From assembly GCF_029211185.1 (NCBI RefSeq), contig NZ_JARGDO010000011.1, forward strand, positions 79,930 through 143,929: a stretch of 64,000 nucleotides of DNA, read 5' to 3'. How positions within the stretch are numbered: position 1 is the stretch's first letter; the number at the start of each line of letters is the position of its first letter. Both the position numbers and the translations under genes were made by a program. Shown one piece after another: positions 8,293-15,308 of this stretch. The notes beneath the pieces are model-generated. The model saw only the letters and a program-made list of their open reading frames with translations, ran no database searches and was not told the DNA's origin. The DNA comes from Tessaracoccus caeni (GTDB lineage Bacteria > Actinomycetota > Actinomycetes > Propionibacteriales > Propionibacteriaceae).

Positions 8293-9386
8293 GCGCTGCT
8301 CCTTGTCCTGACGAGGGGGATGCTCGCTCGGCACACCCAGGTGTTGCCTATGGCAGCAGATTCGATGGCGCCGCCGGCCAGGCCGGCATGCCGGCCCATG
8401 CCCACCAGCCCCAGGGGGCGTTTCCTGTCGCGTCGTCCGTGTTTGATGCCATTCTCGACAACCAGCGTGAGCACGTCGTCCCGGCGCTGGACGGCAACGC
8501 GGCACGGCGCAATGGGGTCGCCGTGCTTGACGACGTTGTGCAGCGCCTCCGCGATGATCCGGCTGACAACCAGATCGACCTCGGGGGAAAGCTGTGCCAG
8601 CGTGACGTCCGCGTTCGCCGGGTGTACATCGAAGCCAGCGGCAGTGAGTTCTGCGATGCCGGCTCGCAGGGCGTCGTCGGCGCCGACCACCTGAAACGGT
8701 TTGGTGGGGCCCTCGCGTTGCAGATCGGCGGTCACCTGACGCAGTGTCGCGTCGGCGCTGCGCACTCGCTCTATCAGTTCGTCGAAGAATGCCGGCGCTG
8801 TCCGCTCGTCATCGGATGCCGTCTCGGCGCGCACCAGGATCCCCGTGAGATTCCGTCCGACGAAGTCGTGAATGTCGACGGCCATCCGCATCTGTCGCTC
8901 GACGTACGCCCGGGACACGCGCTCCGCCTCAGCTCGCATCACCCATCGGAACCCCAGCCCGAGCACCCAAGGGATGACGAGTACGACCACCGACGCGACG
9001 CACATGATCAGCACCTCGGTTGTCGTTCTCGAGCGTCGGACCACGAGCACCGCCATCTCCAGCAACACCACGGTCGACAGCAGAACTGCTCCGCGGAACT
9101 GTTCTTTGCGAACCGCCAGCGCCACGGCGGTGGCGGCGATATAGGACGACAGTCCAACGCCACTGGGATCGACCCATAGGCCGGCGACGAGAAGGCCGCA
9201 GATCAGCCCGATCCCAGGCAACAGCCACCTCACCGCGACCAGCACGCCTAGGAACATCGCAAAGTCCCACACAAAGATGGGCGCCAGCTGCTCCCCTGAA
9301 ATGAATCCGATGAAGGACATTCCTACCCAGAGTGCAGCCACGCCGGCCTCAATCCATCCGGATGCCAGTATTTGACGTGCGCTCAT
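8289..9386 (-). CDS. membrane sensor histidine kinase (HisKA_3 type)
   Basis: A 365-residue kinase. Residues about 10-160 contain five or so transmembrane helices with very short loops, so ligand sensing would occur in or at the membrane. The dimerisation/phospho-acceptor motif is DIHDFVGRNLTGILVRAE (His near residue 187). The ATP-binding domain shows EALHNVVKHGDP (N box) and GLVGMGRHA near the end (G box). The ATG at 9386 was chosen because a TACGCT -10 lies 7 bases upstream (leaderless) and the longer reading lacks a plausible signal. The adjacent secreted two-cysteine peptide gene is oriented divergently, the arrangement of peptide-sensing systems, but no peptide-kinase pairing is proven. 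Confidence 0.9.
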   Translation of the reverse strand: MSARQILASGWIEAGVAALWVGMSFIGFISGEQLAPIFVWDFAMFLGVLVAVRWLLPGIGLICGLLVAGLWVDPSGVGLSSYIAATAVALAVRKEQFRGAVLLSTVVLLEMAVLVVRRSRTTTEVLIMCVASVVVLVIPWVLGLGFRWVMRAEAERVSRAYVERQMRMAVDIHDFVGRNLTGILVRAETASDDERTAPAFFDELIERVRSADATLRQVTADLQREGPTKPFQVVGADDALRAGIAELTAAGFDVHPANADVTLAQLSPEVDLVVSRIIAEALHNVVKHGDPIAPCRVAVQRRDDVLTLVVENGIKHGRRDRKRPLGLVGMGRHAGLAGGAIESAAIGNTWVCRASIPLVRTRSSA

Positions 9387-9393
9387 GCGCGTA

Positions 9394-9399
9394 AGCGTA
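9394..9399 (-). promoter_or_regulatory. -10 box of the sensor-kinase operon
   Basis: On the minus strand TACGCT ends 7 bases before the kinase ATG at 9386, giving a leaderless kinase-regulator transcript. The GGCAGYTGAC sites at 9461-9494 lie about 75-108 bases upstream of this start. Confidence 0.45.
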
Positions 9400-9460
9400 G
9401 CCCGCGCCCGCTCGGCGTCCGACGCCACCGCTTGCGAAGCGGGCGACCTCCCCGGAACAC

Positions 9461-9494
9461 GGCAGTTGACTGCCTTTTTTGGCAGCTGACGGCC
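9461..9494. promoter_or_regulatory. two direct repeats GGCAGYTGACKGCC, 20 bp apart
   Basis: GGCAGTTGACTGCC (9461-9474) and GGCAGCTGACGGCC (9481-9494) are direct repeats whose starts are 20 bases apart, about two helical turns. Each is itself nearly palindromic. They lie between the divergent kinase gene and the peptide gene. The same core recurs at 9689-9744 in front of the next operon, which points to a shared regulator site, most likely that of the neighbouring response regulator. Confidence 0.6.
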
Positions 9495-9547
9495 CTTTGC
9501 CGTGGAGGTGGCCCCTCCCTGCCTGCGGGCGCGAGAGTATGCCCAGC

Positions 9548-9688
9548 ATGACTGCAAAGCTCTTCACGATAGTCCTGTCCGCCATCCTGTTGGTCGCCCC
9601 CGCGTACGCGATCCCGGCCGACGAGCCCGCCTCGCCCGCTGTTCCCGGGATCTGTGACCTTTTTCCGCGCTTTCCAGGCTGCAAGTAG
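9548..9688 (+). CDS. small secreted two-cysteine peptide precursor
   Basis: A 46-residue precursor that I do not recognise as a known family. Residues 1-21 are a clean signal peptide (short basic start MTAK, hydrophobic core, APAYA cleavage site). The predicted mature part is about 25 residues, proline-rich, and ends in GICDLFPRFPGCK with two cysteines eight residues apart, suited to one disulfide loop. An alternative ATG at 9539 adds three residues. GAGAG at 9533-9537 may be the ribosome site. It lies between two sets of putative response-regulator sites and next to a kinase gene, so a signalling peptide or small bacteriocin is the leading idea; both are inference. Confidence 0.6.
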   Translation: MTAKLFTIVLSAILLVAPAYAIPADEPASPAVPGICDLFPRFPGCK

Positions 9689-9744
9689 GTCATTCAGCTG
9701 CCGGGCCGCGGTAGTCAACTGCCCACCTGCGGCAGTTGACTACC
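9689..9744. promoter_or_regulatory. three phased GGCAGYTGAC-type sites before the I36-ABC operon
   Basis: Sites at 9689-9702 (minus orientation, ending TCAGCTGCC), 9710-9723 (GGTAGTCAACTGCC, minus orientation) and 9731-9744 (GGCAGTTGACTACC) start exactly 21 bases apart. The last two form a perfect 14-bp inverted repeat with a 7-base centre. They share their core with the pair at 9461-9494. The block lies directly after the peptide stop, so it could also fold as a terminator hairpin, but it lacks a T run. Confidence 0.6.
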
Positions 9745-9819
9745 CGCCTGCTCGTTTTGGCTGGACGAACCTGCCTGACGTGTTCTAGCGTCCTAATTAT
9801 CTTAATGTAGGGAGAAATA

Positions 9820-10227
9820 GTGTCAGCAAAGAAGAACTTCGGTCGGATATGCACCGCTATCGGCGTCTCGGTGATCATGGCCACCGGTCTCACTGGTGTC
9901 GCCAACGCTCGCAACCAGGACAAGGTCCAGGATATCGACGAGTTGATCTACTTCTATAACTCGGACTTCAAGGGTGCATGGTCGGACTTTGATGTCAGTC
10001 GGTCCAACCTGGATGGCTACTCTTACATCGGCGGGGGGACCAGCGCAAATGGCTTTGGTAGCAAGGTCAAAAACAACGCGGCTTCTGTGAGGAATCGCGA
10101 CCCCGAGTTTGCGGTGTACATCTACAGTGCGGCCAACATGGGTGGAAACTCCTTCAAGTTGGCAGCGGGAACGCAGAAGAACTTGTCCACTGCCCTGAAG
10201 AACAAGAACGCATCACACACCTGGTGA
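9820..10227 (+). CDS. secreted peptidase-inhibitor I36-like protein
   Basis: A 135-residue exported protein with a signal peptide (basic start SAKKNFGR, hydrophobic core, cleavage after GVANA near residue 30). The mature part has the two-motif beta pattern of the peptidase inhibitor family I36 / crystallin-like fold: YFYNSDFKGAWSDF and, about 60 residues on, VYIYSAANMGGNSFKL followed by a closing NLSTALKNKNAS. Family members inhibit metalloproteases in Streptomyces. The cysteines usual for some members are missing. GTG at 9820 is preceded by GGGAG. It is the first gene of a five-gene operon in which each stop overlaps the next start. Confidence 0.7.
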   Translation: MSAKKNFGRICTAIGVSVIMATGLTGVANARNQDKVQDIDELIYFYNSDFKGAWSDFDVSRSNLDGYSYIGGGTSANGFGSKVKNNAASVRNRDPEFAVYIYSAANMGGNSFKLAAGTQKNLSTALKNKNASHTW

Positions 10228-11240
10228 GCTGGGTCGTGATGGTTCGAGGCATGAGGAGCGTCGCGGTGACTGCTGCGGCGCTCCTGCTGTTTCTCTCAGC
10301 ATGCAGTCCGCCTGGAGATCCCGGCGTTCACAAGGACGCTGTGCGGCGACTGGAGCCATCGCAGCCGGTCTCGAAACCACTTTCGCTCGACAGTGAGGTT
10401 CCCGGAGAAGATCCCGACTTCCCCACTCCATTCGCGCCCTATATGGCGACGGTGACCGAGTCGGTAACCATGGAATACGCGGAGAGCCTGCTTATGAGGG
10501 ATTGTCTGGCGAACTTCGGATTTACACATGACGTGCAGTCATTCAGCGACAGGATCGCTGCCGCCAGGGAGCGCGAGCAACTGGGGATTACGCGCCTGTA
10601 CGGTGCGACGGATCGTGATATGGCGAAGAAGTATGGCTACTATGTTGAGATCAAGCCTCGTCCAGAGAGGGACCATGTGGGTCCCGAGTATGAACTCGTC
10701 GTCTATGGTGTGCGGTCGCTGGAGGAGTTCGACTCCGAACTCGCCTTCTCGGCAACGGCATCTCCGGCGAGTGTCGATGGCGTCGAGATTCCACCGGGTG
10801 GTTGTCTGGGAGAGACGTGGCGCCGAATGGGGAGCGTGCCTGAAGCCGGCGATTCTCTCGCTCGTATGTTGTGGTTCGAGACGGCGGATGAATCTCGTCC
10901 CGCGTACCGCGAGGTTGTGAACGAGTGGGTTTCATGTATGGCGGCTAGTGGATACAAGGCGACAGGCCCGCTGGATCTGGAGCCGGGGGACGCAGCGTGG
11001 GAGTTCCGGGAACGTGATCCTTTGACGCCGCCGTCTGAGAAGGAGGTGGCGCTGGTCTTGGCGGACATCGACTGCAAGGAGCAGACCGATCTCGTGAAGC
11101 GGCTGTCAGAAATCTCGTGGGCCGTCGAGCAGGAGAGTGTGGAGAAGAACCTGCTGGCACTTCAGGAGGATAGGGTCAAGGTCGAGCAGCGCGTCGCGAG
11201 GGCTCTGAAGGAGATCGAGAAGCTCGGCGGCTTTGAGTGA
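10224..11240 (+). CDS. putative lipoprotein of the ABC operon
   Basis: A protein of up to 338 residues with a signal sequence and lipobox LLFLSAC, lipidated Cys near residue 28 of the longest form. The mature protein is acidic and ends in a charged helix (about 300-338: LLALQEDRVKVEQRVARALKEIEKL). I see no known domain. The longest start is GTG 10224, overlapping the previous stop (GTGA); ATG 10239 or 10251 would also keep the signal peptide. Cysteines in MRDCLANFGF, GGCLGE, WVSCMAASGY and DIDCKE suggest a disulfide-stabilised fold. Its operon position suggests a surface partner of the exporter or an immunity lipoprotein (inference). Confidence 0.7.
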   Translation: MSWVVMVRGMRSVAVTAAALLLFLSACSPPGDPGVHKDAVRRLEPSQPVSKPLSLDSEVPGEDPDFPTPFAPYMATVTESVTMEYAESLLMRDCLANFGFTHDVQSFSDRIAAAREREQLGITRLYGATDRDMAKKYGYYVEIKPRPERDHVGPEYELVVYGVRSLEEFDSELAFSATASPASVDGVEIPPGGCLGETWRRMGSVPEAGDSLARMLWFETADESRPAYREVVNEWVSCMAASGYKATGPLDLEPGDAAWEFRERDPLTPPSEKEVALVLADIDCKEQTDLVKRLSEISWAVEQESVEKNLLALQEDRVKVEQRVARALKEIEKLGGFE

Positions 11241-12412
11241 ACAGGTCTGACGATCCTGAGAAGGCAGAAACCATCACATCAGGTAGGCGCAGATTTCGGC
11301 TGAGTCCCGTTACCGGGCTGGTCGCGGTGATGGTGGTGTTGGCTCTCGGGGCGTGGCTGGGGGCGTCGCTCACCACATCGCCGCGTGAGGCGGCGCTTCA
11401 GGCAGAAGCGCCGCCTCCGTCCGTCATCGTGGCTCAGGTTGAGCTGCGTCAGGTGACCCAAGAGATCGTCACGCGCGGCCAGGTGCAGGCTGACCGTTCC
11501 ATCGAGGTGATCGGCTCGGAGACCCCCGCCGGTGCCTCGGTGGCTGTGCTGTCCAAGGCGCTGCCGCAACGTGGCGAGGTGCTGGATGCAGGTGACGTAG
11601 CAGCCGAGGTCTCCGGGCGTCCCGTGCTTCTGCTCACCGGCACGGTGCCCATGTACCGGCCGCTCGGGCCGGGCGACAAGGGGACGGACGTCACTCAGTT
11701 GCAGGAGGCCTTGCGTGCAGCGGGACAGAAGGTGGGCGACCCCGAGGGTACCTTCGGTGACAAGACACTCAAGGCGGTGCAATCCGTCTACTCGGCAGCT
11801 GGCTACGAGCTTCCTGAGGACGGCATCCCGATGGGCGAGGTGGTCTTCGTGCCTGGCTTCCCCGCCACGGTCACCACAGCCACAGGGGACGTGGGTACTT
11901 CCGCAGCCGACGCCCAACTCACGTTGGCGTCGGGGCGGCTGTCGGTTACGGCGGCTTTCCCCGCGAAGCAGCACACCCTGCTCGCGGAGGGCGATGTGGT
12001 GGTGATCTCCTCCGAGGTGCTCGGGGAGGAGGCCCCAGCGAAGATCGGGCGCCTGGATGTGCCCACGACCTCCAAAGAGGGCGAGACACCGGTGGGAACC
12101 ACCGTCGAGATTCTGCTGGACAAGCCGCTGCCCGCCTCGTGGACCGGCCAGGGTGTACGCGTCCGGGTGGTCACCGCCGCATCTCAGGGCGAGGTACTGG
12201 CGGTGCCGGTCGGGGCTGTGTTCATGAGCGCGCAGGGCACGCCGGAAGTGGCCATCGTGACCGAAGCTTCAAACGACGTCACCACGCTCCGCGCCACCCG
12301 GGTGAGCGTCGAGGTGGGGGCCGTCGGAGGCGGCTACGCAGAGATCTTCGCAGACGACCCGCTACTGGTCAGCGGCGCCACCGTCCTGCTCTCCAGCCCG
12401 CCCGAATCATGA
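11237..12412 (+). CDS. MacA-like membrane-fusion adaptor with peptidoglycan-binding domain
   Basis: A 391-residue protein with one N-terminal membrane anchor (about 25-47), then an adaptor lipoyl/barrel start (VELRQVTQEIVTRGQVQADRSIEV) and a peptidoglycan-binding-1 module at about 140-195 (RPLGPGDKGTDVTQLQEAL, then GTFGDKTLKAVQSV). The C-terminal part is a beta-barrel region ending in a HlyD/MacA-like domain (GEVLAVPVGAVF). Such PG-binding adaptors pair with MacB-type ABC exporters in actinobacteria and link the permease to the wall. GTG 11237 overlaps the previous stop (GTGA), and its own stop overlaps the ATPase start. Confidence 0.85.
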   Translation: MNRSDDPEKAETITSGRRRFRLSPVTGLVAVMVVLALGAWLGASLTTSPREAALQAEAPPPSVIVAQVELRQVTQEIVTRGQVQADRSIEVIGSETPAGASVAVLSKALPQRGEVLDAGDVAAEVSGRPVLLLTGTVPMYRPLGPGDKGTDVTQLQEALRAAGQKVGDPEGTFGDKTLKAVQSVYSAAGYELPEDGIPMGEVVFVPGFPATVTTATGDVGTSAADAQLTLASGRLSVTAAFPAKQHTLLAEGDVVVISSEVLGEEAPAKIGRLDVPTTSKEGETPVGTTVEILLDKPLPASWTGQGVRVRVVTAASQGEVLAVPVGAVFMSAQGTPEVAIVTEASNDVTTLRATRVSVEVGAVGGGYAEIFADDPLLVSGATVLLSSPPES

Positions 12413-13092
12413 CAGCGCTGATCGAGATCGACGACGTCACCGTCCGGTTCGGGACCGACGTCGTCGCTCTGAACGGATGCTCGCTCACCGTGGACGAGGG
12501 GGAGTTCGTCGCGGTGACGGGGCCGTCTGGGTCGGGCAAATCGACGCTGCTGAACATCATCGGGCTGCTCGACCAGCCCACCTCTGGCAGTTACACCCTC
12601 GCCGGAGAACTTGCCAGCGGGCTGGATGATCGGGGCCGGGCGGCCAAACGCTCCCGCGACATTGGCTTCGTTTTCCAGTCGTTCCACCTGATCGGGCACC
12701 GGAGCGTCCATGAGAACGTCGCGCTGGGCTCGCTGTATCAGCACCAGCCGATGGCCGAGCGGGCCGCAGAGGCAGACCGGCACATTCAGCAGGTGGGGCT
12801 GGCGCATCGTCGCGACGCGCGGGCCGGCACGCTGTCCGGCGGCGAATGCCAGCGCGTCGCCTTGGCCCGTGCGCTGATGGGCCGCCCCAAGCTGCTGCTG
12901 TGCGATGAGCCCACCGGGAACCTGGACACTGCCAATACCGAGGCCATCCTCGAGCTGCTGGCTCGCCTGAATGCCGGTGGCATGACGGTGGTCATCATCA
13001 CCCATGAAGATGACGTCGCGGCCCGCGCCGGGCGTCGCATCGTGCTGCGCGACGGTGCCGTGGAGGTCTCCATCCCGGCGGGTGCAACATGA
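12409..13092 (+). CDS. MacB-type ABC transporter ATPase
   Basis: A 227-residue ATP-binding subunit of an exporter. Walker A is GPSGSGKST (about 38-46), the Q-loop is FVFQSFHLIG, the signature is LSGGECQRVALARAL, Walker B is LLLCDEPTGNLD, and the switch histidine is in IITHEDD. Spacing and the phrase IGLLDQPTSGSY place it in the LolD/MacB subfamily, which powers mechanotransmission rather than transport through the membrane domain. ATG 12409 overlaps the adaptor stop (ATGA), and the permease start overlaps its own stop, so adaptor, ATPase and permease are made as a unit. Confidence 0.95.
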   Translation: MTALIEIDDVTVRFGTDVVALNGCSLTVDEGEFVAVTGPSGSGKSTLLNIIGLLDQPTSGSYTLAGELASGLDDRGRAAKRSRDIGFVFQSFHLIGHRSVHENVALGSLYQHQPMAERAAEADRHIQQVGLAHRRDARAGTLSGGECQRVALARALMGRPKLLLCDEPTGNLDTANTEAILELLARLNAGGMTVVIITHEDDVAARAGRRIVLRDGAVEVSIPAGAT

Positions 13093-14306
13093 AGCCCCGG
13101 GACGACGGGTTCCGTCCGCTGAGCCTGCGCGAACTGTGGCGTGAGTCCTACAGCTCGCTGGTGGCACGGCCGCTGCGCTCGGTGCTGACGGCGGCCGGCA
13201 CCATCATCGGCGTTGCGGCCCTGGTGGCTATCCTCGGGCTCGCGTCGACGGCCAATGGTCAGGTGTCGGCGTCCTTCGACCAGCTGGCTGCGAACACCGT
13301 TACCGCCAAGGACACCCGCCCCGACGACGCGGAGACCCTTCCGTTTCCGTTCTCCGAGGAGAGCATCGCCAGGGCTCGTGCCCTGAGTGGCGTGACTGGA
13401 GCGGGTGCCCTGTACGCGCCCGCCTCCTCCGATCAGGTTCGTGGGTCGAATCCTGCGGTGCCCGGTCCGCAGACCATTCCCCTCATCGCCGCCTCCGCCA
13501 CGATCTGGGAGGCCGTCGGTGCCAGTGACATCAGCGGGCGAGGCTTCGACGCGGCGCTATCCGACGTGCCCGTGGCTGTGCTTGGCCGCAGTGCCGCCAC
13601 CAACTTAGGCATTGACGGATTTGTTGCGCCGACAGCCGTCGAGATTGGGGGCCGGCCATTCACTGTGGTCGGCATCCTGGGTGACGTCGAACGTCACCAT
13701 GAACTGCGCACCGCCGTGATCGTGCCCTTCGGGATAGCCGCGCAGCTCTGGGGCGATCCGACGCCTCGAGACGAGGCCGAGCTGGTGGTGGCCACCCGGC
13801 AGGGCGCCGCGACGCAGGTGGCGAAGGAACTGGTGTGGGCGGTGTCGCCGGGGGCACCATCGGCGATCGCCGTGCAGGAACCACCCGATCCGCGCTCGCT
13901 GCGAGAGTCGGTGTCGCGCACGCTGCAGGGCCTGCTGATCGGGTTGGGTGCCGTCTCGCTGGTGATCGGCACCTTCGGCATCGCCAATTCCACGCTGGTC
14001 TCCGTGATGGAACGCCGTACCGAGATCGGCCTGCGCCGGGCGCTGGGAGCATCGAAGGGCGACATCGCGCGCCAGGTTGCCCTCGAATCTGCCCTGCTCG
14101 GTGTTCTTGGTGGCCTGATCGGCGCCACGGTCGGCATGTACGCGGTGATCGTCGTGGCGATGGTGAAGGACTGGTCGCCCATCGTCGGCCTGGAACTGCT
14201 GCTGATCGCGCCCGCTATCGGTGCCCTCACCGGTCTGGCTGCCGGGGCTTACCCAGCCTTCCGTGCGGCTGGCATTGAGCCAGCTCAGGCGCTGCGTTCC
14301 ACCTGA
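13089..14306 (+). CDS. MacB/FtsX-type ABC permease
   Basis: A 405-residue permease with the MacB topology: one membrane helix near residues 30-55, a periplasmic MacB_PCD-like domain (about 60-270) and three helices in the C-terminal FtsX domain (about 275-395). The FtsX region has GTFGIANSTLVSVMERRTEIGLRRALGASKGDI, the motif contacting the ATPase. The substrate cannot be told from sequence; MacB relatives export peptides or confer resistance to antimicrobial peptides. It is the last gene of the I36-lipoprotein-adaptor-ATPase operon and ends 15 bases before a strong hairpin. Confidence 0.93.
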   Translation: MKPRDDGFRPLSLRELWRESYSSLVARPLRSVLTAAGTIIGVAALVAILGLASTANGQVSASFDQLAANTVTAKDTRPDDAETLPFPFSEESIARARALSGVTGAGALYAPASSDQVRGSNPAVPGPQTIPLIAASATIWEAVGASDISGRGFDAALSDVPVAVLGRSAATNLGIDGFVAPTAVEIGGRPFTVVGILGDVERHHELRTAVIVPFGIAAQLWGDPTPRDEAELVVATRQGAATQVAKELVWAVSPGAPSAIAVQEPPDPRSLRESVSRTLQGLLIGLGAVSLVIGTFGIANSTLVSVMERRTEIGLRRALGASKGDIARQVALESALLGVLGGLIGATVGMYAVIVVAMVKDWSPIVGLELLLIAPAIGALTGLAAGAYPAFRAAGIEPAQALRST

Positions 14307-14320
14307 CCAGCATGATTCTG

Positions 14321-14370
14321 CTCCAGTGGGAGATGTTCCCCCGTCTATGGGGGAACATCTCCCACTGGAG
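14321..14370. terminator. bidirectional terminator-like hairpin
   Basis: Perfect 22-bp inverted repeat (arms 14321-14342 and 14349-14370) with a 6-base loop, lying between two convergent genes. TTTT follows on the plus side (14375-14378). Confidence 0.75.
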
Positions 14371-14377
14371 CGAGTTT

Positions 14378-14803
14378 TCAGTCGAGGTCGAAGCCTTCGC
14401 CGGCCAGGTCGGAGACGGGGCGGGCGGTGAGCGTCGAGAGCTGTTCGACGATCGTGCGGTGCACGATCAAGCGGAGGTCGGAGCGACTGGACGCGCGGTG
14501 CTCCAAGGGGCGCTCGAACACGACGATCTGGGCCTTGCTCTCACTGGTCGGTTCGATGGCCGCGGACAGCGGAACCCTGTCTCCCGACAAGGTGGCGTTC
14601 ATGGTGGGCACGTCCTCGACGCCGACGATCACGCCGTCGAACGCGTTCGGGCAGTGACTGGTGATCTCCTCGATGGCGGCCGTGACGCAGTCGTTGAAGA
14701 ACTCCACCCGTCCCAAGCGATGCGGACGAGAACCCGACGGCGAATGCGGCGGGATCAACGGGCCCCTCATGCCCCGCCCATGGCGGTCTCGTCGGTTTCG
14801 CAT
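14378..14803 (-). CDS. metallopeptidase-family (DUF1025-like) protein, zinc motif degenerate
   Basis: A 141-residue protein resembling the zincin-like metallopeptidase family encoded beside DUF3499 in actinobacteria (Rv3259-like). The family pattern is seen in FFNDCVTAAIEEI, IVGVEDVPTM, SKAQIVVFERPLEHRA and the final LIVHRTIVEQLSTL. In active zincins the last segment would carry HExxH; here it reads HRTIV, so zinc-dependent catalysis is unlikely. The start at 14803 gives an Arg-rich N-terminus; a shorter start is possible. It faces the ABC operon and is back to back with DUF3499, the same neighbour as in Mycobacterium. Confidence 0.7.
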   Translation of the reverse strand: MRNRRDRHGRGMRGPLIPPHSPSGSRPHRLGRVEFFNDCVTAAIEEITSHCPNAFDGVIVGVEDVPTMNATLSGDRVPLSAAIEPTSESKAQIVVFERPLEHRASSRSDLRLIVHRTIVEQLSTLTARPVSDLAGEGFDLD

Positions 14804-14884
14804 GAACCCAGCCTAGACCCGCCAAGCGCTGGGCGTTGGGGCGAACCGCCCGGCCAAATCCTGGGCACTGTCGGTGGCCTGGGC

Positions 14885-14890
14885 TAGTCT
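14885..14890 (+). promoter_or_regulatory. -10 box, leaderless DUF3499 transcript
   Basis: TAGTCT ends 6 bases before the GTG at 14897; no ribosome-binding site is present. Confidence 0.45.
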
Positions 14891-14896
14891 CCTGCC

Positions 14897-15256
14897 GTGC
14901 GTAGATGTTGCCGGACGACCTGTCTCGCGCCCGCCGTGGCGACGCTGACCTTCGACTACTCCGAGTCGACGGCCGTGCTGGGCTCGCTGGCCACGCAGCC
15001 GGAGCCCGGAGCCTATGATCTGTGCGCCCGTCATGCGGAATCCACCAGCGTGCCTCGCGGCTGGGAGGTCATTCGCCTGCCGCGCGACCAGGTGCGGCGT
15101 GACGAAGTGGACGATGACGAGCTGCTCGCGCTGGCCAACGCCGTGCGCGAGATCGGCCTGCGTCACGACGCGGCCCCGCCGGAACCGGTGCATCCCGAGC
15201 CTCCCGTGCAGGACGGGGTACGGGCCGGCCACCTGCGCCTCGTCGTCGACGAGTAG
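14897..15256 (+). CDS. DUF3499 family protein
   Basis: A 119-residue protein with the DUF3499 pattern: an N-terminal CCRTTCLAPAVATLTFDYSESTAVLG, then DLCARHAE and WEVIRLP. The Cys pairs (CC near residue 4, C9, and C45 with H47 in LCARH) could bind zinc, which is inference. The family is restricted to actinobacteria and is the Rv3258c equivalent, located between the metallopeptidase-like gene and manB exactly as here. Function is not known. GTG 14897 is preferred because a TAGTCT box lies 6 bases upstream and the conserved Arg-Arg-Cys start follows directly. Confidence 0.85.
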   Translation: MRRCCRTTCLAPAVATLTFDYSESTAVLGSLATQPEPGAYDLCARHAESTSVPRGWEVIRLPRDQVRRDEVDDDELLALANAVREIGLRHDAAPPEPVHPEPPVQDGVRAGHLRLVVDE

Positions 15257-15295
15257 GGACGAGTAGGGGCGTCATCGCCCCCGTCTCGCCGGGAC

Positions 15296-15301
15296 TAAGC
15301 T
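15296..15301 (+). promoter_or_regulatory. -10 box, leaderless manB transcript
   Basis: TAAGCT ends 7 bases before the ATG at 15309. Confidence 0.45.
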
Positions 15302-15308
15302 GTCCCTC

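Noticed and set aside
9710..9744. The 14-bp inverted repeat as only a terminator of the peptide gene
   Set aside because: It has no T run and its half-sites recur upstream of the peptide at helical spacing, so a protein-binding role fits better, though a double role is not excluded.
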